Counted from the stretch's first letter, positions 33,819 to 43,118 are shown. The stretch is DNA of 64,000 nucleotides from Bradyrhizobium sp. LMTR 3 (GCF_001693485.1 NZ_MAXC01000033.1:310001-374000), one strand, 5' to 3'. The notes: a model not told the origin generated them from the letters alone. Numbers and translations are program-made.

Positions 33819-34856
33819 TCAGTCGGCCGTCCGCTCCCGCAATCTCTGCGCATAGACGTTGATCACCAACGCAGCCAGCAGGATCAGCCCGCGGATCAAT
33901 ATCTTCAAAAAACTGTCGATGTTGACGTGATCGAGTCCGTTGTTGAGGACGCCGAGCACGAACAGGCCGACGATGGTGTTGCCGATGCCGCCGCGGCCGC
34001 CAAACAGGCTGGTGCCGCCGACCACGACGGCGGCGATCGAATCCAGAAGATAGGTGTCGAACTCGTTCTGCTGCGCGCTGCCGAAATGCGCGACGCCGAG
34101 CATGCCGCCGACGCCGGCGCAGACCGCCGAGATCACCATGACGCTGCCGAGGATGAGCTTGACGTTGAGGCCGGAATATTCCGCCGCCTCGCGGTTTCCG
34201 CCGACCATGTAGACGTAGCGGCCGAAGCGCGTGTAGGTCAGCACCAGATGGCCGCCGAGCAGCATCAAGGCCGCCACGATCACGATCCAGGGGATGCCGC
34301 CGATCGATGTCGATCCCAGCGTCGTGACCAGCGGGGGCACCTTGTAGGCGATCTGGCCGCGCACCAACAGCGCCGAGATGCCGGCCGCGATCTGCATCAT
34401 CGCCAGCGTCATGATGAAGGAGGGGATGCCGATCACCGTCAGCCCGAAGGCGTTGACGAGGCCGAGCAGGGCGCAAAGCGCCAGCGCCAGGAGGATCGCG
34501 GCCCATCCAGGCATCGGCACGTTGGCAATGTTGACGTAGGATTCCTGCAGCGTGAAATAGGCGACCGCAATGCCGGTGACGTTGGCGATGGCGGCGATCG
34601 AGAGGTCGATTTCGGCGCAGAGAATCACGAAAGTTAGGCCGACGGCGATGATGCCGGTGACCGAAATCTGGGTCAGGATGTTGCCGAGATTGTCCAGCGT
34701 CGCAAACGAGGGGCTGGCGGCGGCGAAGAAGCCGAACAGGCAGATCAGCGTCAGGAACGGCGCGATGTTGCGCATCTGGGAGCGCAGCATCACGGCGAGC
34801 CGGTGCGGGCGTTTGCGATCCGAAGCGGGGACTGTCACGCTTTCACCTGAAGTCAT
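33819..34856 (-). CDS. Sugar ABC transporter permease (RbsC-like)
   Basis: 345 residues with about nine hydrophobic segments, the BPD_transp_2 architecture of ribose/xylose/galactose-type importers. The G-G-I-G-N-T-I-V-G-L-F-V-L-G-V-L-N-N-G-L segment near the C-terminus is the typical helix pair contacting the ATPase. GAGGAG precedes the ATG. It is the third gene of the reverse-strand operon after the binding protein and ATPase, 10 bases from the ATPase stop. The sugar cannot be read from the sequence. Confidence 0.9.
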   Translation of the reverse strand: MTSGESVTVPASDRKRPHRLAVMLRSQMRNIAPFLTLICLFGFFAAASPSFATLDNLGNILTQISVTGIIAVGLTFVILCAEIDLSIAAIANVTGIAVAYFTLQESYVNIANVPMPGWAAILLALALCALLGLVNAFGLTVIGIPSFIMTLAMMQIAAGISALLVRGQIAYKVPPLVTTLGSTSIGGIPWIVIVAALMLLGGHLVLTYTRFGRYVYMVGGNREAAEYSGLNVKLILGSVMVISAVCAGVGGMLGVAHFGSAQQNEFDTYLLDSIAAVVVGGTSLFGGRGGIGNTIVGLFVLGVLNNGLDHVNIDSFLKILIRGLILLAALVINVYAQRLRERTAD

Positions 34857-34866
34857 GTCGGTCTCC

Positions 34867-36369
34867 TCACGCCGCTTCGAGCAGGCGGTCCTTGCTGATC
34901 CGTTCGTTGGAAAATTCCCGCACCACCGCGCCGCGCTTGAGCACGATGATGCGGTCGGCGAGCGACAGCACCGTCTCCGGCTCGGTGGAGAGCACGATGA
35001 CGGCGAGCCCCTTGGCGCGCAAATCTCTGACGATGTGGATGACGTCGTCCTTGGCGCCGACGTCCATGCCGCGGGTCGGTTCGCACAGCACCAATAGCCG
35101 CGGCGGATAGCTCAACCACTTCGCCAGCGCCACTTTCTGCTGATTGCCGCCCGAGAGCATGCCGAGATCGAGTTCGACGGCTGCGGGCCGGATCCGCAAC
35201 TGGTCGACCTGGCGCGCGGCGATCTCGCGTTCGCGCGACGGCTTGAGCAGCAGGGATGAAATGCGGTCGAGGACGCTGATCGAGATGTTCTTGTAGACCG
35301 GCTCCTGGTGAAACAGCATGTCGCGCCGGCTCTCGGGCACGAAGGCGATGCCGGCGCGGCGTGCGCCGGCCGTGCTGCGGAAGGCCTTTTGTTCTCCGGC
35401 GATCGCCAGCGAGCCCTGGTCGGGTTTGAGCTTGCCGAACAGGATCCGCGCCAGTTCGAGCTGCCCGCATCCCATAAAACCGTAGATACCCAGCACTTCG
35501 CCGGCGCGGACGTCGAACGAAACGTCGCGCAGGCTGCGGGCGAGCGACAGCCCGCTCGCGTTCAGCACCACCGGCTTCTCGGCGGGCGGCGGCAGCATGA
35601 TGTCATGCGTGTAGGTCTCCTCCAGCGCCTCGCGGCCATGGCCGATCATGGCCTCGATCAGCGCGGGCTTGCTGGTATCGGCGGCCCTCGTCTCGGCGAC
35701 CTTCCTGCCGTTGCGGAACACCGTTACGACGTCGGAGACGCGCAGGATGTCCTCGATGAAATGCGAGATGAAGACGATGCTGGTGCCTTCATCCCGCAGC
35801 CGCTTCAGGGTCGCGAACAGGCGCTCCACTTCGGGCGGCGACAGCGCCGAGGTCGGCTCGTCGAGGATGATGATGCGGGCCCCCGAGAACAGCACGCGGG
35901 CGATCTCGATCAGTTGCTGCAGGCCGATCGGGAGGTCACCGAGCCGCGACATCGGATCGACGTCGATGCCGAAACGTTTGAGTTGCTCGCCGGCCTCGCG
36001 CGCCATGCGCCGCCATTGCACGAAGCCAAAGCGGTTGGTCGGCTGGTTGCCGAGAAACACGTTCTCGGCCACCGACAGATCGGGCGCCACGCTCAGTTCC
36101 TGATGCACCATGGCGATACCCGCCGCATGCGCGTCGCGCACCGAGCGGAAGCGGGTCTCCCGGCCGTCCAGGATAAAGCGGCCGGAAAAATCGGCATGCA
36201 CGCCGGCGATGATCTTCATCAGCGTGCTTTTGCCCGCGCCGTTCTCGCCGACGAGACCATGGATCTCGCCGGGAGAAAGCGCGAAGTCGACACCACGAAG
36301 GGCTTCGACGCCGCCGAAGGCCTTCGTGATCTCTTGCAGTTCGAGGATGGGCTTAAGTCCCGCGGACAT
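34867..36369 (-). CDS. Sugar ABC transporter ATP-binding protein (RbsA/MglA-like)
   Basis: 500 residues, two fused ATPase domains. Domain 1 has Walker A G-E-N-G-A-G-K-S-T-L and Walker B I-I-I-L-D-E-P-T-S-A-L, with a degenerate signature (L-P-I-G-L-Q-Q). Domain 2 has a degenerate Walker A (G-F-M-G-C-G-Q-L-E-L-A) but an intact signature L-S-G-G-N-Q-Q-K-V and Walker B L-L-V-L-C-E-P-T-R-G-M-D-V-G. This complementary degeneration is normal in carbohydrate-uptake CUT2 ATPases. It lies between the binding protein and permease genes. Confidence 0.92.
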   Translation of the reverse strand: MSAGLKPILELQEITKAFGGVEALRGVDFALSPGEIHGLVGENGAGKSTLMKIIAGVHADFSGRFILDGRETRFRSVRDAHAAGIAMVHQELSVAPDLSVAENVFLGNQPTNRFGFVQWRRMAREAGEQLKRFGIDVDPMSRLGDLPIGLQQLIEIARVLFSGARIIILDEPTSALSPPEVERLFATLKRLRDEGTSIVFISHFIEDILRVSDVVTVFRNGRKVAETRAADTSKPALIEAMIGHGREALEETYTHDIMLPPPAEKPVVLNASGLSLARSLRDVSFDVRAGEVLGIYGFMGCGQLELARILFGKLKPDQGSLAIAGEQKAFRSTAGARRAGIAFVPESRRDMLFHQEPVYKNISISVLDRISSLLLKPSREREIAARQVDQLRIRPAAVELDLGMLSGGNQQKVALAKWLSYPPRLLVLCEPTRGMDVGAKDDVIHIVRDLRAKGLAVIVLSTEPETVLSLADRIIVLKRGAVVREFSNERISKDRLLEAA

Positions 36370-36375
36370 GCTGGC

Positions 36376-37395
36376 TCAGATCAGGAAATGGTCCTCCATC
36401 CATTGCATGCCGGCGGCATTGGCCTTTGTCACGACCGGGCCGTCGGTGATGACGTGCTTTGGAATACCCTGTCCGCTCTTCTCGCCCGCGGTCACCGCGG
36501 CGACGCCGGCAATGATGGCGCCGCCGTGGATGCGGCAGGAGGGATTGCGGACGGTCGCGAACATGCGGCCTTCGCTCACCGCCTGGATCGCCGGCGGCAT
36601 GGCGTCGACGCCGCCGATCATGATGTTGGTGCGGTTGCGCGCCTTCATGATGTTGTAGGCGGCCAGCGCCATGTCGTCATTGTGGAAGAAGGCCGCGTCG
36701 ATCTGCGGGTGCTTTGTCAGATAGGTCTCCCACAGCCGCGCCGTCTTCGAGACGTCCCAATCCGCGGGCTGGGTGTCCAGCACCTCGATGTTCGGGAACT
36801 GCTTCACCACCGTGTTAAAACCCTTGGCGCGGCCCTGCGCGCCGGTATGGCCGAGCGCACCCTGCGTCATGATGATCTTGCCCTTGCCGCCCATGGCGTT
36901 GCACAGCGCCTGGGTCACCGAAGCGCCCATGAATTCATTATCGGGCGCCAGGAACGAATGAACCTTGATCTGATCAAGCGGCGCGATCAGCGTGTCCATG
37001 TCGATCACGGGAATGCCGGCATCGATCATCTTCTGCACGGGCTGGGTCAGCGTGCCGATGCCGAATGCCTGGATGGCCACGAAATCCCATTTTTGCGACG
37101 CCATGTTGTCGATCGCCGCGCGCTGCTTGACCGCGTCGAGCTGGCCGTCGAACCAGGTGACTTCGACGTTGAACAGCTTGCCCCACCATTCCGCCGCCTG
37201 CTTGCCCTGGGCGCACCAGGTCGCCTGCAGGCCTGCATTGGAGAACGCCGCCTTCAACGGCTTCTCTGAACGTGCGGCCGCCGCCAGCGCTGGATTAATA
37301 CCCAGTCCCCCGAGCAGGGCGGTGGCTGCGCCAGCCACGCCTGCGGCCTGAAGAAGGTCGCGCCTGGTCGTTGCCGTTTTGTCAGTTCCGGACAT
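36376..37395 (-). CDS. Sugar ABC transporter substrate-binding protein
   Basis: 339 residues. The N-terminus has a twin-arginine-type signal (T-T-R-R-D-L-L-Q-A-A-G-V-A-G-A) and a cleavage region near A-L-A-A-A. The mature part is a periplasmic-binding type 1 (Peripla_BP_4) protein with A-I-D-N-M-A-S-Q-K-W-D, G-I-P-V-I-D-M-D-T, and H-N-D-D-M-A-L-A-A-Y. The ATG at 37395 has GGGAG upstream; an in-frame extension to 37449 lacks support. First gene of the operon. The Tat signal for a sugar-binding protein is less common than Sec. Confidence 0.88.
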   Translation of the reverse strand: MSGTDKTATTRRDLLQAAGVAGAATALLGGLGINPALAAAARSEKPLKAAFSNAGLQATWCAQGKQAAEWWGKLFNVEVTWFDGQLDAVKQRAAIDNMASQKWDFVAIQAFGIGTLTQPVQKMIDAGIPVIDMDTLIAPLDQIKVHSFLAPDNEFMGASVTQALCNAMGGKGKIIMTQGALGHTGAQGRAKGFNTVVKQFPNIEVLDTQPADWDVSKTARLWETYLTKHPQIDAAFFHNDDMALAAYNIMKARNRTNIMIGGVDAMPPAIQAVSEGRMFATVRNPSCRIHGGAIIAGVAAVTAGEKSGQGIPKHVITDGPVVTKANAAGMQWMEDHFLI

Positions 37396-37547
37396 CGTTT
37401 GCTCCCTCGCTTGTCGTTTGTTATCGCCGTCGGCGTCGATTGCACGCACCGCGGATCGAGGCAGTCTTTCACACTCGGCGCGTTTGCGCCACCGGATGAC
37501 TTGATCGTCGGTATCAATGAGCGCCGGGAGACTTTGGTCTCGTCATT

Positions 37548-37949
37548 TCACTGCGCTGCAACGAGGCCCTCGATCTCGCCGAGCAGTTTTTGCCACGCCG
37601 CGTCGATTTCGTCCGACCAGTCGGCTGCGATGATGTCGCGCAGCGTCTGCGCGATGATGCCGAAGAAGGCGACGAACAATTCACGCGGCGTGCCGTAGGA
37701 ATCGTGCGAGGAAACTTCCGATGCGATTAGGCGGAAATGGCCGGTGCGTTCGCCGGCGAAATCCAGCATCGCCTCGATCGTCAGGGCCAGCATCGAGCCC
37801 TTGACGAGCTCGCTGCCCTCGGTCCGAAACATCGTGCGCGCTTCGGGATGCGTCTCGAACAGGCGGCGATAGACCAGCGGCGTCAGATCTTCGCAGCGCT
37901 CGGCGGCCAGTTCAAAACTTCGCTCGATCGGATTTGACGATGCCGTCAT
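37548..37949 (-). CDS. Single-domain globin
   Basis: 133 residues, a haem protein resembling the globin domain of flavohaemoglobins without the reductase. S-F-E-L-A-A-E-R-C-E-D-L-T-P-L-V-Y-R-R-L-F forms the A-B helices. The proximal histidine is probably in S-S-H-D-S-Y-G-T-P (F helix), and D-E-I-D-A-A-W-Q-K-L is the H-helix start seen in bacterial globins. It may scavenge NO or sense O2. The start at 37949 follows family alignment; the frame is open upstream but is interrupted functionally by a terminator hairpin 21 bases before the ATG. Confidence 0.8.
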   Translation of the reverse strand: MTASSNPIERSFELAAERCEDLTPLVYRRLFETHPEARTMFRTEGSELVKGSMLALTIEAMLDFAGERTGHFRLIASEVSSHDSYGTPRELFVAFFGIIAQTLRDIIAADWSDEIDAAWQKLLGEIEGLVAAQ

Positions 37950-38401
37950 TGTCGCTTGCGATCGTAACGAAAAAAAAGAGCAGGGCACCAAGCCCTGCTC
38001 AAAAATTGTGTCGACCCTTAATTTCCCCGAAAATTGAGATTTGATCTTGATTGTCGAGGCGACGCTGCTTGTGCGCGTCAGGGCTCCTCCCGAGACTTGG
38101 ACCACCAAGCTTTGCCTGTCGGCAAGCCTGAGCCCGAATTGGTAGACCATCTTTTTCGTCTTGTCACCAATTTCGGCAACGTTTGTTCAAAATTCCAGCA
38201 CTCTGCGAAATGATTGGGAATTTACGACCAGGGGTTGTGGATTTAGCTCCAATTCGCCCGAGGCTTGGTATCTTGGTAGGGCGCCGTCCAAATGCTGCAA
38301 AACGCATCGCTTTTAGCCAAGTTTACTCCTTGAAGCTGCAACATAGTTCCGGGAACCTGATCTCGACTTCAGACTCCAGGGGTGATTAAGGTCTGAAGCG
38401 G
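37950..38401. other. Gene-free stretch between the globin and the copper cluster
   Basis: It contains a strong reverse-strand terminator (37970-38000) and, near the copper cluster, the palindrome GTTCCGGGAAC at 38346-38356, 45 bases before the first ATG. The reverse frame continuing the globin upstream to 38150 does not look like protein. AAGG near 38390 may serve as ribosome site for the forward gene. Confidence 0.45.
37970..38000 (-). terminator. Strong intrinsic terminator just upstream of the globin
   Basis: Perfect 9-bp stem GAGCAGGGC (37978-37986) with 37992-38000, a 5-base loop, then eight T on the reverse strand (37977-37970). It points toward the globin, whose ATG is only 21 bases further, and no gene lies upstream on that strand. 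It is therefore either the end of an unannotated small RNA or an attenuator in the globin leader. Confidence 0.8.
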
Positions 38402-38785
38402 ATGGGTTTTGCGATGCGCCGGCGGCTGAAGAATTTCCTGCCAATCGTCCTGATTGCTCTGGTGGTGCAGATTTTTGCACCGATCGGCGCATGCTGGGCG
38501 GCGAGCATCGCAAGCTCCGATCCACTCGCCGGAGCTATGATCTGCCACGGCGATGGAGCGCCTGGCGCCGGGCAGGCCGACCAGACCGGCCACCGCGCCC
38601 ATGACGGATGCTGTTCGGTTTGCAGCGTGCTGCAGACCGGAGCGCCGGTCGACCCGCCGCAGACTGCGACGATCGACATCGATCGGGTTGCCGAGCGGGT
38701 GGCCTGGTTCGACTTTGCTTTCCGGCTGACAAACGCTCGCGCCGGCAGTCACGCGCAGGCGCGCGCGCCTCCTTCCATTTCCTGA
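38402..38785 (+). CDS. DUF2946-type secreted cysteine/histidine protein
   Basis: 127 residues. It has a basic N-terminus and a hydrophobic segment (residues 12-33) as signal or anchor, then M-I-C-H-G-D-G-A and H-D-G-C-C-S-V-C-S-V-L-Q. This C-H and C-C-x2-C pattern is that of DUF2946 proteins, which are often encoded beside TonB receptors and copper genes. It is a likely periplasmic metal-binding protein. The ATG at 38402 or an internal one at 38414 could be the start. It leads the cluster that runs to 43625. Confidence 0.7.
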   Translation: MGFAMRRRLKNFLPIVLIALVVQIFAPIGACWAASIASSDPLAGAMICHGDGAPGAGQADQTGHRAHDGCCSVCSVLQTGAPVDPPQTATIDIDRVAERVAWFDFAFRLTNARAGSHAQARAPPSIS

Positions 38786-38878
38786 CCTCACTTGACCTTC
38801 GTCAAATGGTGCGGCCGCGGCCGTGCCAGTTCGTTCAATTGAGCAAGCCAGCCAAAGCGCTGGCGTCAGGAATGTTCT

Positions 38879-41260
38879 ATGTACCCCCATCGTGTTTTGG
38901 GAAGCGCGAGCCTGCTCGTGCTCGGCAGTGCGCTATCCCTCACGCCCTCGAACGCGACCGCCCAGACGGCGTTGCCGGCAGTGACCGTCGACGCGCCGCG
39001 CGCCGCGGCTGCCAGACCTGCGGCCCGAAAGCCGGCCATTCGCGCGTCCGCCAGGACGCAGGCGAGGCCGCCTTCGGCCAACCCCGCGCCTTCAGCGTCG
39101 CTAACCGCGGGCATTACCCCGAGCGTGGCGCGCGCTCTCCTGTACCAGGCACCCAATGGCCAGACCGAGACGACCATCGACCGCAGCCGCTTCGAGAACC
39201 GGCCGTCCTTCTCCGTGGCCGACGTGCTGCGCGAGAGCCCCGGCATTTCGGTGAAACAGGGCAACGGTCCGCGCGATGTCGGCATTTCCATCCGCGGCTC
39301 CAACGCCCGCAACGGCTTTGGTATCCGCAACCTCGTGATCTTCGAGGATGGTTTTCCGGTGACGCAGCCGGATGGACTTTCCCGGACCGATCTGATCGAC
39401 CCGCGCGCCTATAGCGCGATCGACGTCATCCGCGGTCCGTCGTCTGCGCTCTACGGCAATTACGCGACCGGCGGCGCGCTCAATTTCCGCACCCGCCCGG
39501 GCGGCACGATCGACGGTGTCGAGTACGGCGCCGATGGCGGCAGCTTCGGCTACCTCAACAACTACCTGGCTGCCGGCAAGAAGGTCGGCAATTTCGAGGG
39601 CTCGCTGTTTGCGAGCGACGCGCGCGGCGATGGATTTATCGGCAATAGCTGGTTCAATACCCAGACGGTGAATTTTCTCGGCACGCTGCACGCCACGCCC
39701 GACGATCGCTTCACGGTCAAGTTCATCAACAACAATCTCGATACAAGGCTGCCGCTCCGGCTGTCGCTCAACCAGTACCATCAAAACCCGTTCCAGCAGG
39801 GCTGCGACATGGCCGGCGTCGCCGGCTGCGCCTCAGTTAACCTCCTCAACAACGGCTTCAACGGCACAAGAACTCCGATCACCGCTATCCAGGCCGGGCT
39901 TGGCCGCGAAGATCGCCGCACCATCGTCGGCGGCAGATGGGAGCACGATTTCGACAACACGACCACCTGGCGCAACCAGTTCGTGTTCGACGATCGCAAT
40001 ATCAGTCAGCCGACCGGAGCAACCAGCGCGATCGGCGATTTCCCGTCGTACAACTACATGAGCGACGTCACCAAGCGCGGCGAAATCCTCGGCATGGAAT
40101 CGACGACGTATTTTGGCGCGTTCTACAACACGCTGACGGCGTCGAGCGATACGCGCAACGTCATGCCGGGAGGCAATGCGAGGCTCGGTCTTCTGCAAAG
40201 CAATACCTGGAGCGACACCACCAACTACGGCGTTCGTGCGCGCGAGGAATTGAAGCTGACGCCGCAACTGACCGCCATTGCCGGCATCGGATGGGAAACC
40301 ACGCATCTGAAGGGGATCAATTCCGCCTACAATTACGGAAGTTCGCCAGTTCCGATGCCGACGATCACCACGACGACCGCCGACCGGCAATTTCAGAACA
40401 CCGCGCCCGAGCTGGCGCTGCTCTACAAGCTGCATCCCGAATGGCTGTTTCGCGCGCGCGTCGCCACCGGCTACGGCACGCCGCAGGTCGGAAATCTCTT
40501 CGTTCTGCCGAACGGTCAGAACGGCAACAATACGCAGCTAAGAACGCAGAAGAATATCGGCTACGACCTTGGCTTCGACTGGACGCCGAACAGCACGCTC
40601 AGATTCAGTGCAACCGGCTTCTACGAGTTCTTCAAGGACGAGCTGGTGACCCAGGCGACTCAGGTCGGCGCGCCCAATGCGAGCTATACGTTCAATGCGC
40701 CGAGATCGGAGCATCGCGGCGTCGAGCTGGCGGCCGATTGGCAATTCCTGCCGGGCTGGCGGTTTACCGCGGCGTACACTTATCTCGACGAGATCTACAC
40801 CCAATACACCGAGAGTATCGTCAACGGCGCAACGTTCAGCTTCAACCGTGCCGGCAACAAGATTCCCGGCATCTCGCCGAACGAACTCACCGCGCGCCTT
40901 GGCTATGAGCAGATGTGGGGGCCGCTCGCGGGCCTCGGCGCATTCGTCGAGGTGCAGTGGAAAGATTCGTTCTACATGGACAACGCCAATCTCTTGAAGG
41001 CGCCCGGCTACGAACTGGTCAATCTCAACGTTCACTACAAGACGGATCTCGTGTCCGATTACTTCAAATCGTTGAGCATGTATGTCGAAGTCAGGAATGT
41101 CTTCGACCGGACCTATGTGGCTTCCGCGAACAACATCGCGAACTCGGTAACGGCCGGTGGTATCCAGAATCCCGCCGGCGTATTGGCCAACACGACCGGC
41201 TCGATCTACGCCGGTTCGCCGCGCGCGTTCATCGCCGGAATGAAGCTGGCGTTCAAATGA
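38879..41260 (+). CDS. TonB-dependent outer-membrane receptor, probably copper
   Basis: 793 residues. A signal peptide (about 1-29, ending A-T-A-Q) is followed by a proline/alanine-rich stretch (40-75). The plug domain has D-V-L-R-E-S-P-G-I-S-V, I-R-G-S-N and V-I-R-G-P-S-S-A-L-Y-G-N-Y-A-T-G-G-A-L-N. A beta-barrel to the end closes with A-F-I-A-G-M-K-L-A-F-K (terminal aromatic/Lys region). It moves a bound ligand across the outer membrane with TonB energy. Neighbouring DUF2946, thioredoxin and PCu(A)C genes suggest copper or a copper chelate. This is inference from context. Confidence 0.88.
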   Translation: MYPHRVLGSASLLVLGSALSLTPSNATAQTALPAVTVDAPRAAAARPAARKPAIRASARTQARPPSANPAPSASLTAGITPSVARALLYQAPNGQTETTIDRSRFENRPSFSVADVLRESPGISVKQGNGPRDVGISIRGSNARNGFGIRNLVIFEDGFPVTQPDGLSRTDLIDPRAYSAIDVIRGPSSALYGNYATGGALNFRTRPGGTIDGVEYGADGGSFGYLNNYLAAGKKVGNFEGSLFASDARGDGFIGNSWFNTQTVNFLGTLHATPDDRFTVKFINNNLDTRLPLRLSLNQYHQNPFQQGCDMAGVAGCASVNLLNNGFNGTRTPITAIQAGLGREDRRTIVGGRWEHDFDNTTTWRNQFVFDDRNISQPTGATSAIGDFPSYNYMSDVTKRGEILGMESTTYFGAFYNTLTASSDTRNVMPGGNARLGLLQSNTWSDTTNYGVRAREELKLTPQLTAIAGIGWETTHLKGINSAYNYGSSPVPMPTITTTTADRQFQNTAPELALLYKLHPEWLFRARVATGYGTPQVGNLFVLPNGQNGNNTQLRTQKNIGYDLGFDWTPNSTLRFSATGFYEFFKDELVTQATQVGAPNASYTFNAPRSEHRGVELAADWQFLPGWRFTAAYTYLDEIYTQYTESIVNGATFSFNRAGNKIPGISPNELTARLGYEQMWGPLAGLGAFVEVQWKDSFYMDNANLLKAPGYELVNLNVHYKTDLVSDYFKSLSMYVEVRNVFDRTYVASANNIANSVTAGGIQNPAGVLANTTGSIYAGSPRAFIAGMKLAFK

Positions 41261-41289
41261 CCGGACAACACTTCAAGAGGAGTAAAGCC

Positions 41290-42504
41290 ATGCTGCGAAT
41301 GAGCCTGCTCGCGATGCTCGCCCTCTCGCTCTGCCAGCCCGCCGCGCATGCGCAAATGAGCCATCATCAGCATGCCTCGGAAGCTGCATGCGAGGAGGCC
41401 ATCTTGCGCTGCGCGTCGAAGGTCGCGCCGGCCTTCGCGCCGGACGGAACGCTGTGGCTCGCCTGGATGGCGGGAGGCCAGATATCGGTCGCGAGTTCGA
41501 AGGACGAGGGGCGCAACTTTTCGACGCAGGTCCAGGTGACCGGGGAAAAGCTAAACCTCGATTGGGGTCCGGATGCGCGTCCGCAGATCGTCATCGACAA
41601 GAAGGGCGGCATTGCACTGGCGTTTTCGCGCTTCCGGGACAAGGCCTTCAATGGCCAGGTGCTGACCACGAGGTCGACCGATGGCGGCCAGAGCTTTGCC
41701 GCGCCGCAGCCGATTACCTCAAGCAACGAGAGCCAGCGCTTTGTCACACTCGGCCTCGATGCTGACGGTTCGGTGTTTGCGGCCTGGATCGACAAGCGCA
41801 ACCGGGCGCCTGCGCGTGAGGCGGGCAGGAAATACGAAGGGGCAGGGCTGTTCTTCGCATCATCCAGGGATGGCGGCGCGACCTATTCCGAGACGCACCT
41901 CGCAGCCGACAACACCTGCGAATGCTGCCGGCTCGGCCTGGCATTCGCAGGCGCCGGCCGTCCCGTGGTGGTGCTCAGGAACATCTTCGAAGGCGGTGTG
42001 CGCGATCACGCGATCATGACGTTTGCCGATCCGGCGACGCCGGGCGAGGTTCGCCGCGTCAGCCATGACGACTGGCAGATTGCCGCGTGCCCGCATCATG
42101 GTCCCAGTCTTTCGATCTCGCCCGCCGGGACTTACCACGCGACCTGGTACACCAACGGCAAGGCGCGCAAGGGGCTGTTCTACGCCCGCTCGCAAGACGA
42201 GGGGCGTACGTTTTCCGATCCGCTTCCGCTCGGCCGTTCCGACCGCAATCCCACGCGGCCCTACGTGCTTGCCGGGGCGCGCGGCGCCACCATGGTCTGG
42301 AAAGAGTTCGATGGCGAGAAGACCGCGGTCAACGCAATGACGTCGCATGATGAGGGCAAGAGCTGGTCCAAGCCGGTCGCGATCGCCACGACGACGGACA
42401 CGTCTGACCACCCGTTGCTGGTCAGTGACGGGCAGAAGGTCTACCTTTCGTGGATGACCAAGGCTGACGGCTATCGCCTCCTGCCGATCGGAGACGGTTC
42501 ATGA
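41290..42504 (+). CDS. Periplasmic Asp-box beta-propeller protein
   Basis: 404 residues with a signal peptide (M-L-R-M-S-L-L-A-M-L-A-L-S-L, cleavage near A-H-A-Q). Five Asp-box motifs of sialidase-type propellers are visible: S-K-D-E-G-R-N-F (about residue 69), S-T-D-G-G-Q-S-F, S-R-D-G-G-A-T-Y, S-Q-D-E-G-R-T-F and S-H-D-E-G-K-S-W. A catalytic sialidase site is not apparent. Histidines (S-H-H-Q-H) and cysteines (C-E-C-C, C-P-H-H) could bind metal. AGAGGAG supports the ATG at 41290; the frame is open upstream inside the TonB receptor gene. The stop overlaps the next start. Confidence 0.78.
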   Translation: MLRMSLLAMLALSLCQPAAHAQMSHHQHASEAACEEAILRCASKVAPAFAPDGTLWLAWMAGGQISVASSKDEGRNFSTQVQVTGEKLNLDWGPDARPQIVIDKKGGIALAFSRFRDKAFNGQVLTTRSTDGGQSFAAPQPITSSNESQRFVTLGLDADGSVFAAWIDKRNRAPAREAGRKYEGAGLFFASSRDGGATYSETHLAADNTCECCRLGLAFAGAGRPVVVLRNIFEGGVRDHAIMTFADPATPGEVRRVSHDDWQIAACPHHGPSLSISPAGTYHATWYTNGKARKGLFYARSQDEGRTFSDPLPLGRSDRNPTRPYVLAGARGATMVWKEFDGEKTAVNAMTSHDEGKSWSKPVAIATTTDTSDHPLLVSDGQKVYLSWMTKADGYRLLPIGDGS

Positions 42505-43007
42505 AACGCCTCCTGCTCGCCGTCATATTACTCATTGCGTGTCTCGGCGCCGCGCCCGGCGGAGAAACGCCGTCCGAGCTCACGCTCAAGCCGTTCGTGC
42601 GGGGAAGCTGGCAGGACGTGCTGCGTTCGCATGCCGGGCGCCCGACGCTGGTGCATTTCTGGGGCGTCACCTGCGGCCCTTGCAAGGTCGAATTGCCGCT
42701 GCTCGGACAATTCATGAAGGACCATTCCGAGATCGACGTTGTGATGATCAGTGCCGACCTTGTTCCGAATCTGGACCGCGCAACGCGCGCGATGCTGGAG
42801 AAGGCCGGGCTGGGATCGGCGGAGAACTGGATTTTCAGCGACGGCTTCGTCGAACGCCTCCGGTTCGAGATCGATCCCGCCTGGCAGGGGGATATCCCGC
42901 GCACGCTCCTGATCGGGCGGGATGGAACCGTGACCACGATCGAAGGTTCGGCGGAAATACCGGACCTCGAAAAATGGTTGGTTCAGCAAAAGGCCGCGAA
43001 GAAATAA
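42501..43007 (+). CDS. TlpA-like periplasmic thioredoxin
   Basis: 168 residues. It has a signal peptide or anchor (residues 1-20) and a thioredoxin fold with F-W-G-V-T-C58-G-P-C61-K, L-G-Q-F, and a cis-proline region near I-P-R-T-L-L-I-G. It is a likely reductase of disulfides in copper chaperones or cytochrome oxidase subunits, as TlpA is in Bradyrhizobium. It starts by a 4-base overlap with the Asp-box gene, so the two are translationally coupled. Confidence 0.85.
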   Translation: MKRLLLAVILLIACLGAAPGGETPSELTLKPFVRGSWQDVLRSHAGRPTLVHFWGVTCGPCKVELPLLGQFMKDHSEIDVVMISADLVPNLDRATRAMLEKAGLGSAENWIFSDGFVERLRFEIDPAWQGDIPRTLLIGRDGTVTTIEGSAEIPDLEKWLVQQKAAKK

Positions 43008-43118
43008 GGGCGCAATCCCGCTATTGTGAACATGCACGTTGCATTCTCACGTTAATGCAACGGCGGCCTCGGCCGTCCGTTGTGTGCCGGCCATACTTCA
43101 TGAATCGAAAGATATCCG

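Noticed and set aside
38041..38058. FixK/FNR box upstream of the globin
   Set aside because: TTGATCTTGATTGT matches only one half of TTGAT-N4-ATCAA.
40915..41289. Upstream extension of the Asp-box protein
   Set aside because: Lies inside the TonB receptor gene in another frame; a signal peptide and ribosome site mark the start at 41290.
41290..42504. Calling the Asp-box protein a sialidase
   Set aside because: Asp boxes are shared by many propellers; no catalytic arginine triad or FRIP motif was recognised, and the copper context argues against it.
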